Source: Hydrocarboniphaga effusa AP103
GTDB lineage: Bacteria > Pseudomonadota > Gammaproteobacteria > Nevskiales > Nevskiaceae
Length of the DNA stretch: 64,000 nt
Assembly: GCF_000271305.1 (NCBI RefSeq)
Contig: NZ_AKGD01000001.1
Coordinates: 372,001-436,000 of the forward strand
Reading direction: 5' to 3'
Within the stretch, counting starts at the first letter, position 1. Each line of letters opens with the position of its first letter. A program made the position numbers and the translations under genes. The notes under the pieces were generated by a model. The model searched no databases. It was not told where the DNA came from and saw only the letters and a list, made by a program, of their open reading frames with translations. This document shows, piece after piece, positions 24,409 to 33,476 of this stretch.

Positions 24409-25752
24409 ATGACGATTTCCAATAGCCCATCCAAAGCGACATCGATCAAGCTGTTCAGCTTCTCCACGCCGCAGATGCGCGCGTTTCACATGAGCTGGGT
24501 GGCGTTCTTCGTCTGCTTCTTCGCCTGGTTCGCGGCGGCGCCCCTGATGCCCCTCATCAAGAACGAGTTCGGGCTCAGCAAAGACCAGATCGCCAACATC
24601 AACATCGCGGCGGTCGCGGTGACGATCCTGATCCGCCTGATCGTCGGTCCGCTGTGCGATCGCTACGGCCCGCGTCGCACCTATGTGGGCCTGCTGATCC
24701 TCGGCGCGATCCCGGTGTTCGGCGTCGCCGCATCGCAGAGCTACGGCAGCTTCCTGTTCTTTCGCCTGCTGATCGGCGCCATCGGCGCGAGCTTCGTGAT
24801 CACGCAGTACCACACCTCGGTGATGTTCGCGCCGAACGTGGTCGGCACCGCCAATGCGGCGAGCGCCGGCTGGGGCAACTCGGGCGGCGGCGCGACGCAG
24901 GCGCTGATGCCGCTGATCCTCACCGCGATCGTGCTGCTGGGCGTCGAACAGGCGCTGGGCTGGCGCCTCGCGCTGCTGGTGCCGGGCGTGCTCATGCTGA
25001 TCACCGCCTGGGCCTACTGGAAGTTCACGCAGGACAGCCCGGCCGGCGATTTCTCCACGCTGCGCGCCAGCGGCCTGATTCCCGACACCGGCAAGAAAGT
25101 GGCGCGCGAGAGCTTCGTGCGCGCCTGCAAGAACTATCGCGTGTGGATGCTGTTCCTGACCTACGGCGCGTGCTTCGGCGTCGAGATCTTCATCCACAAT
25201 ATCGTCGCGAGCTATTACGTCGACAGCTTCGGCCTGTCGCTGAAAACCGCGGGCCTGGCGGCCGGCAGTTTCGGTCTGCTGGCCCTGTTCGCGCGCGCGC
25301 TCGGCGGCATCGTCTCGGATCGCATCGCCCGCGCCAAGGGCCTCGACGGCCGCAGCGTCTGGCTGTTCGTGCTGATCGTCGGCGAAGGCCTGGGTCTTTT
25401 GTGGTTCTCGCATGCGCAGTCGGTGGCGCTCGCGGTGATCGCGATGCTGAGCTTCGGCCTGTGCACGCACATGGCCTGCGGCGCCACCTACGCGCTGACG
25501 CCCTTCATCGATCGCAAGGCGCTCGGCGGCGTGGCCGGCATCATCGGCGCGGGCGGCAACGTCGGCGCGGTGGCGGCGGGCTTCCTCATGAAAGCGAGCG
25601 CCAACACGCAGGACTGCCTGTTCATCCTCGGCATCGTCGTCACGCTGACCTCGCTCTGCGCGATCGCCGTGCGCTTCTCCCAGGAACACAAGACGCAGGA
25701 AGAAGAGCTGTACCAACAGGCCGTGCGCGAACGCAGCCTCGCCGTCGGTTGA
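24409..25752 (+). CDS. narK: Nitrate/nitrite MFS transporter
   Basis: The 447-residue, 12-helix major-facilitator protein carries the nitrate-porter signatures: a first motif in AASAGWGNSGGGATQALMPLI (residues about 148-168) and a second in AGGNVGAVAAGFLMKA (residues about 381-396). The MFS loop GPLCDRYGPRR is near residue 81. The protein imports nitrate (and may exchange nitrite) across the inner membrane. It heads the run nirB-nirD-reductase-nasA, so it serves assimilation; NasA- or NarK-type names are both used in such operons. The start at ATG 24409 has no obvious ribosome site. Confidence 0.9.
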   Translation: MTISNSPSKATSIKLFSFSTPQMRAFHMSWVAFFVCFFAWFAAAPLMPLIKNEFGLSKDQIANINIAAVAVTILIRLIVGPLCDRYGPRRTYVGLLILGAIPVFGVAASQSYGSFLFFRLLIGAIGASFVITQYHTSVMFAPNVVGTANAASAGWGNSGGGATQALMPLILTAIVLLGVEQALGWRLALLVPGVLMLITAWAYWKFTQDSPAGDFSTLRASGLIPDTGKKVARESFVRACKNYRVWMLFLTYGACFGVEIFIHNIVASYYVDSFGLSLKTAGLAAGSFGLLALFARALGGIVSDRIARAKGLDGRSVWLFVLIVGEGLGLLWFSHAQSVALAVIAMLSFGLCTHMACGATYALTPFIDRKALGGVAGIIGAGGNVGAVAAGFLMKASANTQDCLFILGIVVTLTSLCAIAVRFSQEHKTQEEELYQQAVRERSLAVG

Positions 25753-25829
25753 GACGACGCGCGGCCAGGACATAACCCAGGTTCGAAAAAACCAAGGTCA
25801 TTCAAAGAAACTCAGGAAATTCACCAGCC

Positions 25830-28397
25830 ATGAAACTCGTCGTCATCGGCAACGGCATGGTCGGGCACAAGCTGCTCGAACTGCTGACCGCACAGCCCGG
25901 CCCCCACGACATCACCGTGATCTGCGAAGAGCCGCGTCCGGCTTACGATCGCGTGCACCTGTCGTCCTACTTCAGCGGCTCGACGGCCGATGATCTGTCG
26001 CTCGTGGCGCCGGGCTTCTTCGACCAGGAAGGCCTGCTGCTCAAGCTCAACGCCAAGGCCACGAGCATCGACCGCGAAGCCAAGGTCGTCATCACCTCGG
26101 GCGGCGAGCGCATCACCTACGACAAGCTCGTGCTCGCGACGGGTTCGTACGCGTTCGTGCCGCCGGTTCCGGGCCGCGATCGTCCGGGTTGTCTGGTCTA
26201 TCGCACCATCGAAGACCTCGAGGCGATGACCGATTGGGGCTCGCGCTCGAAGATCGGCGTGGTCGTCGGCGGCGGCCTGCTCGGCCTCGAATGCGCCAAG
26301 GCGCTCAAGGACATGGGCCTGAAGACGCATGTCGTCGAGTTCGCCCCGCGCCTGATGGCCGTGCAGGTCGACGAAGGCGGCGGCCGCGTGCTGCGCAAGA
26401 AGATCGAAGAACTCGGCGTGGACGTGCACACGCAGCGCAACACGCTCGAGATCGTCGATGGCGCCGGCATGGGCATCGGCGGTCGCCACGCGATGAAGTT
26501 CGCCGACGGCAGCCAGCTCGAAACCGACATGATCGTGTTCTCGGCCGGCATCCGCCCGCGCGACGAACTCGCGCGCAAGAGCGGCCTCGCCACCGGCGAA
26601 CGCGGTGGCATCGTGGTCGACAAGCATTGCCTGACGAGCGACCCGGACATCTACGCGATCGGCGAATGCGCGCTCTGGAACGGCCGCATCTTCGGCCTCG
26701 TCGCGCCCGGCTACGAAATGGCGCGCGTCGTCGCCCAGCATCTCAGCGGAACGGCCGCCGAGTTCAACGGCGCCGACATGAGCACCAAGCTCAAGCTCAT
26801 GGGCGTCGACGTCGCGAGCATCGGCGATGCGCACAGCGCCATCCCGGGCGCACGCAACTACGTGTTCACCGACGAGCGCAAGCAGATCTACAAGAAGCTC
26901 GTGACCTCCGAGGACGGCAAGGCCGTGATCGGCGCGGTGCTGGTCGGCGATGCCACCGAATACGGAACGCTGCTGCAGATGATGCTCAACAACATGGCGC
27001 TGCCCGAGCACCCGGAATTCCTGATCCTGCCGAGCTCGGACGGCAAGGCGCCGGCCGGCATCGGCGTCGACGCGCTGCCCGACACCGCGCAGATCTGCTC
27101 GTGCAACAACGTCAGCAAGGGCGAGCTCTGCGCGGCCGTCGCCGACGGCCAGCACAGCATCGGCGCGCTCAAGAGCTGCACGAAAGCCGGTACGTCCTGC
27201 GGCGGCTGCGTGCCGCTGATGACGCAACTGCTCAAGGCCGAGCTCAAGAAGCAGGGCGTGGCCGTCAACAACCATCTCTGCGAGCACTTTGCGTATTCGC
27301 GCCAGGAGCTGTACCACCTGATCCGCGTGCAGAAGATCGAAAGCTTCGACGAGATGCTCGACAAGCACGGCAGCGGCCTGGGCTGCGACATCTGCAAGCC
27401 GACCATCGGCTCGATCCTCGCGTCGTGCTGGAACGAGTTCGTGCTCAAGCAGCAGCACGCGATGGTGCAGGACTCCAACGACTACTACCTCGGCAACATC
27501 CAGAAGGACGGCACCTATTCGATCGTGCCGCGCGTCGCCGCCGGCGAGATCACGCCCGAGGGACTGATCGTGATCGGCCAGGTGGCGAAGAAGTACGGGC
27601 TCTACACCAAGATCACGGGTGGCCAGCGCATCGACATGTTCGGCGCGCAGGTGCACGAGCTGCCGCTGATCTGGAAGGAGCTCACCGATGCCGGCTTCGA
27701 ATCGGGCCACGCCTACGGCAAGTCGCTGCGCACCGTGAAGAGCTGCGTGGGTTCGACGTGGTGCCGCTACGGCATGCTCGATTCGGTGAGCATGGCGCTG
27801 CTGATCGAGCATCGCTACAAGGGCCTGCGCTCTCCGCACAAGCTCAAGTCCGCGGTCTCGGGCTGCACGCGCGAATGCGCCGAGGCGCAGAGCAAGGACT
27901 TCGGCGTCATCGCCACCGAGAAGGGCTGGAACCTCTACGTCTGCGGCAACGGCGGCATGAAGCCGCGCCACGCCGAACTGCTCGCGGGCGACCTCGACGA
28001 CAAGACGCTGATCCAGTACATCGACCGCTTCCTGATGTTCTACATCCGCACCGCGGATCGCCTGCAGCGCACGAGCACCTGGCGCGACAACATGGAAGGC
28101 GGGCTCGATTACCTCAAGAGCGTGATCATCGACGACAAGCTCGGCATCTGCGCCGAGCTCGAGGCCGAGATGCAGCACGTCGCCAACACTTATCAGGATG
28201 AGTGGAAGACCGCGATCGAAACACCGGAGACGCTCAAGCGCTTCCGCACCTTCGTCAACAGCAAGGCCACCGACAGCAATGTGAAGTTCGTGAAGGAGCG
28301 CGGCCAGATCCGTCCGGCGCGTCTCGAGGAGAAAGGCGAGCCGCGGACGTTCAAGGGCATCGCCCTGGCCGTCGAGTCCGCCGTGGAATCCGAGTGA
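25830..28397 (+). CDS. nirB: Assimilatory nitrite reductase [NAD(P)H], large subunit
   Basis: The 855-residue NirB has the expected domain order. An FAD/NAD(P) pyridine-nucleotide disulfide-type domain comes first (VVIGNGMVGHKLLELL at the start; GVVVGGGLLGLECAKAL near 142). A BFD-type [2Fe-2S] segment starts at Cys423 (ICSCNNVSKGE, then CGGCVP). A sulfite/nitrite reductase module follows, with the siroheme-[4Fe-4S] cysteines in KSCVGSTWCRYG (about 638-648) and SGCTRECAEAQ (about 677-687). It reduces nitrite to ammonium with six electrons from NAD(P)H in the cytoplasm. nirD follows 13 nt later. Length is normal for the family. Confidence 0.96.
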   Translation: MKLVVIGNGMVGHKLLELLTAQPGPHDITVICEEPRPAYDRVHLSSYFSGSTADDLSLVAPGFFDQEGLLLKLNAKATSIDREAKVVITSGGERITYDKLVLATGSYAFVPPVPGRDRPGCLVYRTIEDLEAMTDWGSRSKIGVVVGGGLLGLECAKALKDMGLKTHVVEFAPRLMAVQVDEGGGRVLRKKIEELGVDVHTQRNTLEIVDGAGMGIGGRHAMKFADGSQLETDMIVFSAGIRPRDELARKSGLATGERGGIVVDKHCLTSDPDIYAIGECALWNGRIFGLVAPGYEMARVVAQHLSGTAAEFNGADMSTKLKLMGVDVASIGDAHSAIPGARNYVFTDERKQIYKKLVTSEDGKAVIGAVLVGDATEYGTLLQMMLNNMALPEHPEFLILPSSDGKAPAGIGVDALPDTAQICSCNNVSKGELCAAVADGQHSIGALKSCTKAGTSCGGCVPLMTQLLKAELKKQGVAVNNHLCEHFAYSRQELYHLIRVQKIESFDEMLDKHGSGLGCDICKPTIGSILASCWNEFVLKQQHAMVQDSNDYYLGNIQKDGTYSIVPRVAAGEITPEGLIVIGQVAKKYGLYTKITGGQRIDMFGAQVHELPLIWKELTDAGFESGHAYGKSLRTVKSCVGSTWCRYGMLDSVSMALLIEHRYKGLRSPHKLKSAVSGCTRECAEAQSKDFGVIATEKGWNLYVCGNGGMKPRHAELLAGDLDDKTLIQYIDRFLMFYIRTADRLQRTSTWRDNMEGGLDYLKSVIIDDKLGICAELEAEMQHVANTYQDEWKTAIETPETLKRFRTFVNSKATDSNVKFVKERGQIRPARLEEKGEPRTFKGIALAVESAVESE

Positions 28398-28410
28398 CCG
28401 AAACGGCCGT

Positions 28411-28812
28411 ATGACCTCTCCAGCCTCAGAACGAAAACACATCATGGACGGCAGCGCTCCCGACTCCACTCTCTCTGCAACCACCTGGCACGCGATCTGC
28501 GCCCCCGGCGACATCGTGCCGAACCTCGGCGTCGCGGCCCTCGTCGACGACCGGCAGATCGCGGTATTCCGCGTGCGCCAGCGCGACGGCTCCGACCAGT
28601 TCTACGCGATCGACAACTTCGATCCGCAATCCGACGCCAACGTGCTGTCGCGCGGCCTTACCGGTTCGCTCGGCGGTCGCATCGTCGTCGCCTCGCCGAT
28701 CTACAAGCACCATTACGACCTGGTCACCGGCGAATGCCTCGAAGAGCCGGCGACGCCGGTCCGCGCGTATGCGGTTCGCGTCGAAGATGGGCAAGTCTGG
28801 GTAGCCGTTTAG
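28411..28812 (+). CDS. nirD: Assimilatory nitrite reductase, small subunit
   Basis: The 133-residue frame from ATG 28411 (or 122 residues from ATG 28444, since neither start has a clear ribosome site) contains the Rieske-like NirD fold: TWHAICAPGDIVPNLGVAAL, then YAIDNFDPQSDANVLSRGL and PIYKHHYDLVTGEC. The usual Rieske C-x-H and C-x2-H ligands are absent, as is normal for NirD, which has the fold but no iron-sulfur centre. It partners NirB. The next reductase gene starts 4 nt after the stop. Confidence 0.92.
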   Translation: MTSPASERKHIMDGSAPDSTLSATTWHAICAPGDIVPNLGVAALVDDRQIAVFRVRQRDGSDQFYAIDNFDPQSDANVLSRGLTGSLGGRIVVASPIYKHHYDLVTGECLEEPATPVRAYAVRVEDGQVWVAV

Positions 28813-28816
28813 CGCC

Positions 28817-30064
28817 GTGAACGATATCCGACCCAAGCTGCACCTGGTCGTGATCGGCAACGGCATGGCGGGCATGCGGACGGTGGAGGAGCTGCTGAAG
28901 TTCGACCCGGAGCAGTACAGCATCACGGTCTTCGGGGCCGAGCCTCACGGCAACTACAACCGCATCCTGCTGTCGCCCGTGCTCGCCGGTGAGAAGACCA
29001 TCGGCGACATCATGCTCAACGATCGCGCCTGGTACACCGACCGCGGCATCCAGCTCCATGCGGGCGATCCGGTCGTGAAGATCGATCGCCTGCGCCGCAT
29101 CGTCACCTCGAAGAAGGGCGTCGATGTTCCGTACGATCGCCTGCTGATCGCCACGGGCTCCAAGCCATTCGTGATTCCGGTGCCGGGCCATCAGCTGCCC
29201 GGCGTGGTCGCGTTTCGCGACATCCACGATGTCGAGGCGATGCTCGAGACCTCGCGCACGCACCGGCGCGCGGTGGTCATCGGCGGCGGCCTGCTCGGCC
29301 TGGAATGCGCCAACGGGCTCGCGCGCAACGGCATGGAGGTGACCGTCGTGCACGTGATGGACAGCCTCATGGAACGCCAGCTCGACAAGCCGGCGGCGGC
29401 GTTGTTGCAGGCCGCGCTCGAAGCACGCGGCCTGAAGTTCCTCATGCAGGCCGGCACCACCGAAATTCTCGGCAAGGACCGCGTCACCGGCATCCGCTTC
29501 AAGGACGGCCGCGAAGTCGAGACCGATCTCGTCGTGATGGCGGCCGGCATTCGCCCGAACATCGATCTGGCCAGATCCTGCGGCCTGCATTGCGAGCGCG
29601 CGATCGTGGTCGACGACACCTTGCAGACGCTGTCCGATCCGCGCATCTACGCGGTCGGCGAATGCGTGGAGCATCGCAAGGCGGTCTACGGGCTCGTCGC
29701 CCCGCTGTGGGAACAGGCGCGCGTCTGCGCCGCGCATCTGGCCGGGCTCGGCCACAAGCGCTATCCGGGTTCGACCGTTTCGACCAAACTCAAGGTCACC
29801 GGCATCGATCTGTTCTCGGCCGGCGATTTCATCGGCGACGCCGAGACCGAGGACCTCGTGCTGCGCGATCCGCGGCGCGGCGTCTACAAGCGCATCGTCG
29901 TCAAGGGCAACACCATCGTCGGCGCCGTGCTCTACGGCGACGTCAAGGACGGCCCGTGGTATCTCGACCTCATGAAGAACGCGGTCGACATCGCCCCGAT
30001 GCGACCCAAGCTGCTGTTCGGGCAACGCTACTGCGAGGCGGCCATCGCGCCGCTGGCAGCGTGA
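28817..30064 (+). CDS. NAD(P)H/FAD-dependent reductase, nitrate reductase electron-transfer subunit (NasB-like)
   Basis: GTG 28817 opens a 415-residue flavoprotein similar to the N-terminal half of NirB: VVIGNGMAGMRTVEELL, then RLLIATGSKPFVIPVPG and a second dinucleotide fold VVIGGGLLGLECANGL. It ends without the iron-sulfur or siroheme modules. In assimilatory systems such a stand-alone protein passes electrons from NAD(P)H to the catalytic nitrate reductase, whose gene starts 2 nt later. Because nirB upstream has its own copy of the domain, this one is most likely for nasA. A general ferredoxin/rubredoxin reductase role is the alternative. Confidence 0.82.
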   Translation: MNDIRPKLHLVVIGNGMAGMRTVEELLKFDPEQYSITVFGAEPHGNYNRILLSPVLAGEKTIGDIMLNDRAWYTDRGIQLHAGDPVVKIDRLRRIVTSKKGVDVPYDRLLIATGSKPFVIPVPGHQLPGVVAFRDIHDVEAMLETSRTHRRAVVIGGGLLGLECANGLARNGMEVTVVHVMDSLMERQLDKPAAALLQAALEARGLKFLMQAGTTEILGKDRVTGIRFKDGREVETDLVVMAAGIRPNIDLARSCGLHCERAIVVDDTLQTLSDPRIYAVGECVEHRKAVYGLVAPLWEQARVCAAHLAGLGHKRYPGSTVSTKLKVTGIDLFSAGDFIGDAETEDLVLRDPRRGVYKRIVVKGNTIVGAVLYGDVKDGPWYLDLMKNAVDIAPMRPKLLFGQRYCEAAIAPLAA

Positions 30065-30066
30065 CC

Positions 30067-32799
30067 ATGGCCGACGGCAACCTGTCCATGCCGGCTTCAA
30101 CGCCGATCAAGACCACGTGCCCGTACTGCGGCACCGGCTGCGGCGTCGAGGCGACGCCGTCCGGCAAGCTCGTGCGCGTGGCGGGCGACCCGCAGCATCC
30201 GACCAACGCCGGGCGTCTGTGCGTGAAGGGTTCCGCGCTCGGCGACACGGTGGTTCCGCAGGGCCGCCTGCTGCATCCGCAGCTGCGCGACAAGCAGTCG
30301 CCCGGCCAGCCCTTGCAGCGCCTGAGCTGGGATGCGGCGCTCGACCACGCGGCCGGCGAACTGCGGCGCATCATCGACACGCACGGCCCCGAATCGGTGG
30401 CCTGGTACGTCTCGGGCCAGCTGCTGACCGAGGACTACTACGTCGCCAACAAGCTCGTGAAAGGCTTCGTCGGCACCGCCAACATCGACACCAACTCGCG
30501 GCTCTGCATGTCCTCGGCGGTCGCCGGGCACAAGCGCGCTTTCGGCGAGGACATCGTGCCGGTGGCCTACGAGGATCTCGATCGCTGCGATCTGGTCGTG
30601 CTGGTCGGCTCGAATACGGCCTGGTGCCATCCGATCCTGTTCCAGCGCATGCTGCGCGCACGCGAGGCGCGGCCGCAGATGAAGATCGTGGTGCTCGATC
30701 CGCGCAAGACCGCGAGCACCGAAATGGCCGACCTGCACCTGGGCCTGCGCGCCGGCAGCGACGTGCGCCTGTTCAACGGGCTGCTCGCGCATCTGCACCG
30801 ACTCGGACTCACCGACGCGGCCTTCGTCGAGCGCAGCACGCTGGGCCTCGACGAAACCCTCGCCGCGGCCGATCGCGACGCTTCGCTCGCCGACATCGCC
30901 GCCGATTGCGGCCTCGAGGTCGAGGCGCTCGAACGCTTCTACGCGCTGTTCGCCGCCACCGAGCGCGTCATCACCTGTTTCTCGATGGGCGTGAACCAGT
31001 CCTCGGCCGGCACCGACAAGGTCAACAGCATCATCAACTGCCACCTGCTCACGGGCCGCATCGGCAAGCCCGGCGCCGGGCCGTTTTCGCTGACCGGCCA
31101 GCCCAATGCGATGGGGGGGCGCGAAGTCGGCGGGCTCGCCAACATGCTCGCCTCGCACATGGACCTCGAGCGCGAAGAGCACCGCGAACTCGTGCAGCGC
31201 TTCTGGCAAAGCCCGGCGATCGCGAGCCGCACGGGCCTGAAGGCGGTCGACCTGTTCAAGGCGATCGAGAGCGGCGAGATCAAGGCCGTCTGGATCATGG
31301 CGACCAATCCGGTCGTGAGCCTGCCCGACGCCGACCAGGTCAGGCGCGCGCTCGACCAATGCGAGCTCGTGATCGTCTCCGACGTGATGGCCGAGACCGA
31401 CACCACGGCCTACGCGCACCTGCTGCTGCCCGCGCAGGGCTGGGGCGAGAAGGACGGCACCGTCACCAATTCCGAGCGCTGCATCTCGCGCCAGCGCGCC
31501 TTCGTGCCGCCGCTCGGCGAGGCACGGCCGGACTGGTGGATGCTCAGCGAAGTCGCGCGGCGCTGGGGCCATGCGGCGCAGTTCCCGTACCGGGCCGTGC
31601 ACGAGATCTTCGACGAGCACGCGCGCCTGTCGGCCTTTGAGAACGAGGGTGCGCGCTACTTCGACATCGGCGGCCTCGCCGGACTCGACGCGCATGCCTA
31701 CGACGCGCTCGCTCCGCTGCGCTGGCCGGTACCGCGCACGGCGGCCGATGCGCGGCATCTGCAGGCATTCGCCGACGGCCGCTTCTATCACGCCGACGGC
31801 CTCGCCCGCTTCGTCCCCACGCCCGCGCGCGCGCCGGCCAACGCCGTCGATGCCGACTACCCGCTGGTGCTCAACACCGGCCGCGTGCGCGACCACTGGC
31901 ACACGATGACGCGCACCGGCCTGTCGGCGACGCTGTCGTCGCACATTCCGGAGCCCTTCGTCGAACTGAATCCGGCCGACGCCGAAGCCGCCGGCATCGC
32001 GCACGGCTCGCTGGCCCGCGTGTCGACGCGCTGGGGCAGCCTGGTCGGCCGTGCCGTGGTCGCCGACGAGCACGCGCGCGGCAGCCTGTTCGTGCCGATC
32101 CACTGGAACGCGCAGTTCGCCTCCGACGCGCGCGTCGGCGCGCTCGTGAACCCGGTCGTCGATCCGGTTTCGGGCGAGCCCGAGTTCAAGCACACGCCGG
32201 CCAAGGTCGAGGCTTTCGTGCCGGCCTGGCACGGCTTCATCCTGAGCCGCAAGCCGCTCGCGATCCGCCACCTGGCCTGGTGGACGCGCGTGACCGGGGC
32301 GAGCTTCACGCGCTACGAGCTCGCGGGCGATGCGACGAGCCTGCCCTGGCCGGAGTTCGGCCGCGTGCTGCTCGGCGCCTCGGCCGACGCGGACTGGCTC
32401 GAATACATCGACGGCGCCGGCGGCCTCTATCGCGCCGCCCACGTGGTCGACGGCCGCATCGAGGCCGTGCTGTTCGTCGCGCCTCGGCCCGACCTGCCCT
32501 CGCGCAACTGGCTTGCGAGCCTGTTCGCGGCCGGGCAGCTCGACGACGAAGCGCGCATCGGCCTGCTCGCGGGCGAGCCGCTGGCCGCCGGACCCGACGA
32601 GGGCGCGACGATCTGCTCCTGCTTCGGCGTTGGCCAGAAGCGCATCGTCGCGGCGATCGAATCGGGCCAGGCCGACAGCGTGGTCAAGCTCGGCGAGCTG
32701 CTCAAATGCGGCACCAATTGCGGCTCCTGCGTGCCCGAGCTCAAGAAGATCCTGTCGAAGACCCAGGCAGGCGCGAAGGCTGCCAGTACCGCAAGCTGA
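30067..32799 (+). CDS. nasA: Assimilatory nitrate reductase, catalytic subunit
   Basis: ATG 30067 follows the reductase stop; the open frame extends further left only as a shadow. The 910 residues start with the [4Fe-4S] motif (Cys18, Cys21, Cys25, Cys52; TTCPYCGTGCG). The molybdopterin oxidoreductase body follows (SRLCMSSAV near 145; GVNQSSAGTDKVN near 315), then the molydopterin dinucleotide-binding domain (NTGRVRDHWHTMTRTG near 603). A C-terminal BFD [2Fe-2S] domain has Cys850, Cys852, Cys885 and Cys888. It reduces nitrate to nitrite in the cytoplasm. The extra BFD cluster is typical of NasA-type enzymes taking electrons from an NAD(P)H flavoprotein. mobA and moaA follow, matching its cofactor need. 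Confidence 0.95.
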   Translation: MADGNLSMPASTPIKTTCPYCGTGCGVEATPSGKLVRVAGDPQHPTNAGRLCVKGSALGDTVVPQGRLLHPQLRDKQSPGQPLQRLSWDAALDHAAGELRRIIDTHGPESVAWYVSGQLLTEDYYVANKLVKGFVGTANIDTNSRLCMSSAVAGHKRAFGEDIVPVAYEDLDRCDLVVLVGSNTAWCHPILFQRMLRAREARPQMKIVVLDPRKTASTEMADLHLGLRAGSDVRLFNGLLAHLHRLGLTDAAFVERSTLGLDETLAAADRDASLADIAADCGLEVEALERFYALFAATERVITCFSMGVNQSSAGTDKVNSIINCHLLTGRIGKPGAGPFSLTGQPNAMGGREVGGLANMLASHMDLEREEHRELVQRFWQSPAIASRTGLKAVDLFKAIESGEIKAVWIMATNPVVSLPDADQVRRALDQCELVIVSDVMAETDTTAYAHLLLPAQGWGEKDGTVTNSERCISRQRAFVPPLGEARPDWWMLSEVARRWGHAAQFPYRAVHEIFDEHARLSAFENEGARYFDIGGLAGLDAHAYDALAPLRWPVPRTAADARHLQAFADGRFYHADGLARFVPTPARAPANAVDADYPLVLNTGRVRDHWHTMTRTGLSATLSSHIPEPFVELNPADAEAAGIAHGSLARVSTRWGSLVGRAVVADEHARGSLFVPIHWNAQFASDARVGALVNPVVDPVSGEPEFKHTPAKVEAFVPAWHGFILSRKPLAIRHLAWWTRVTGASFTRYELAGDATSLPWPEFGRVLLGASADADWLEYIDGAGGLYRAAHVVDGRIEAVLFVAPRPDLPSRNWLASLFAAGQLDDEARIGLLAGEPLAAGPDEGATICSCFGVGQKRIVAAIESGQADSVVKLGELLKCGTNCGSCVPELKKILSKTQAGAKAASTAS

Positions 32800-32867
32800 A
32801 CGGCTCGGAAGCCGAATCGGCCTTTTGGAGCCGGTTCGGCCCGATCCGATTTCATTAGAATGGGGCC

Positions 32868-33476
32868 ATGAGTCCAGCCAAGCTGCCCAACTTCAGCGGA
32901 GGCGTCCTCGCCGGTGGCGAAGGACGTCGCTTCGGCGGGCTGGACAAGGGCTGGCTCGAACACGCCGGCCGGCCGTTCATCGAGATCACGCTCGATCATC
33001 TGCGCCCACTCGCGAGCGAGCTGCGCATCTCCGCGAACCGCCATCTCGATCGCTACGGGAGCCTCGGCGTTCCGGTGCTCCGCGATCGCCTGGGCGCCGG
33101 CCCGCTCGCCGGCCTGCTGCGCCTGCTCGAAACCGCGGCCACGGACTGGCTGCTGAGCCTGCCCTGCGACGCGCTGGCCCTGCCCGAATCGCTGCCCGAG
33201 CGACTGTTCGCGCGACAGCAGGCCACGCAGGCCGACATCGTCGTGCTCGAAGACGACGACGGCGTGCATCCGACCGTGAGCCTCACGCGCTGCGCGCTGG
33301 CGCCCGATCTCGAACAGTTTCTGCTGAGCAGCGAGCGGCATTCGGTGAAGGACTGGCAGTCCCGCCATCGCACGGTCCGCCTGCGCAGCGATGGCGTGCT
33401 CGCCAACGTCAACGATCCGCTCGCCCTGAATCGCTACGCGCAAACCCTGGCCTGCGGGAGTCCGGCTCATGGCTGA
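32868..33476 (+). CDS. mobA: Molybdenum cofactor guanylyltransferase
   Basis: The 202-residue protein has the nucleotidyl-transferase motif GGVLAGGEGRRFGGLDKGW near residue 11 and the metal-binding SLPCDALALPESL segment near residue 98. MobA joins GMP to molybdopterin to give the MGD form used by DMSO-reductase-family enzymes such as NasA. It lies 68 nt after nasA and overlaps moaA by 8 nt, so the three are probably co-expressed. A GC-rich hairpin without T tract lies in the nasA-mobA gap (about 32811-32840). Confidence 0.92.
   Translation: MSPAKLPNFSGGVLAGGEGRRFGGLDKGWLEHAGRPFIEITLDHLRPLASELRISANRHLDRYGSLGVPVLRDRLGAGPLAGLLRLLETAATDWLLSLPCDALALPESLPERLFARQQATQADIVVLEDDDGVHPTVSLTRCALAPDLEQFLLSSERHSVKDWQSRHRTVRLRSDGVLANVNDPLALNRYAQTLACGSPAHG

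Noticed and set aside
25821..28514. 897-codon open frame antisense to nirB
   Set aside because: It mirrors the codon bias of nirB, has an His/Ala/Arg/Asp-rich composition without domains, and has no start context. It is a GC-rich shadow.
29305..30066. Upstream extension of nasA by 254 codons
   Set aside because: It overlaps the FAD reductase gene fully and has an Arg-rich shadow composition. The [4Fe-4S] motif directly after ATG 30067 marks the true N-terminus.
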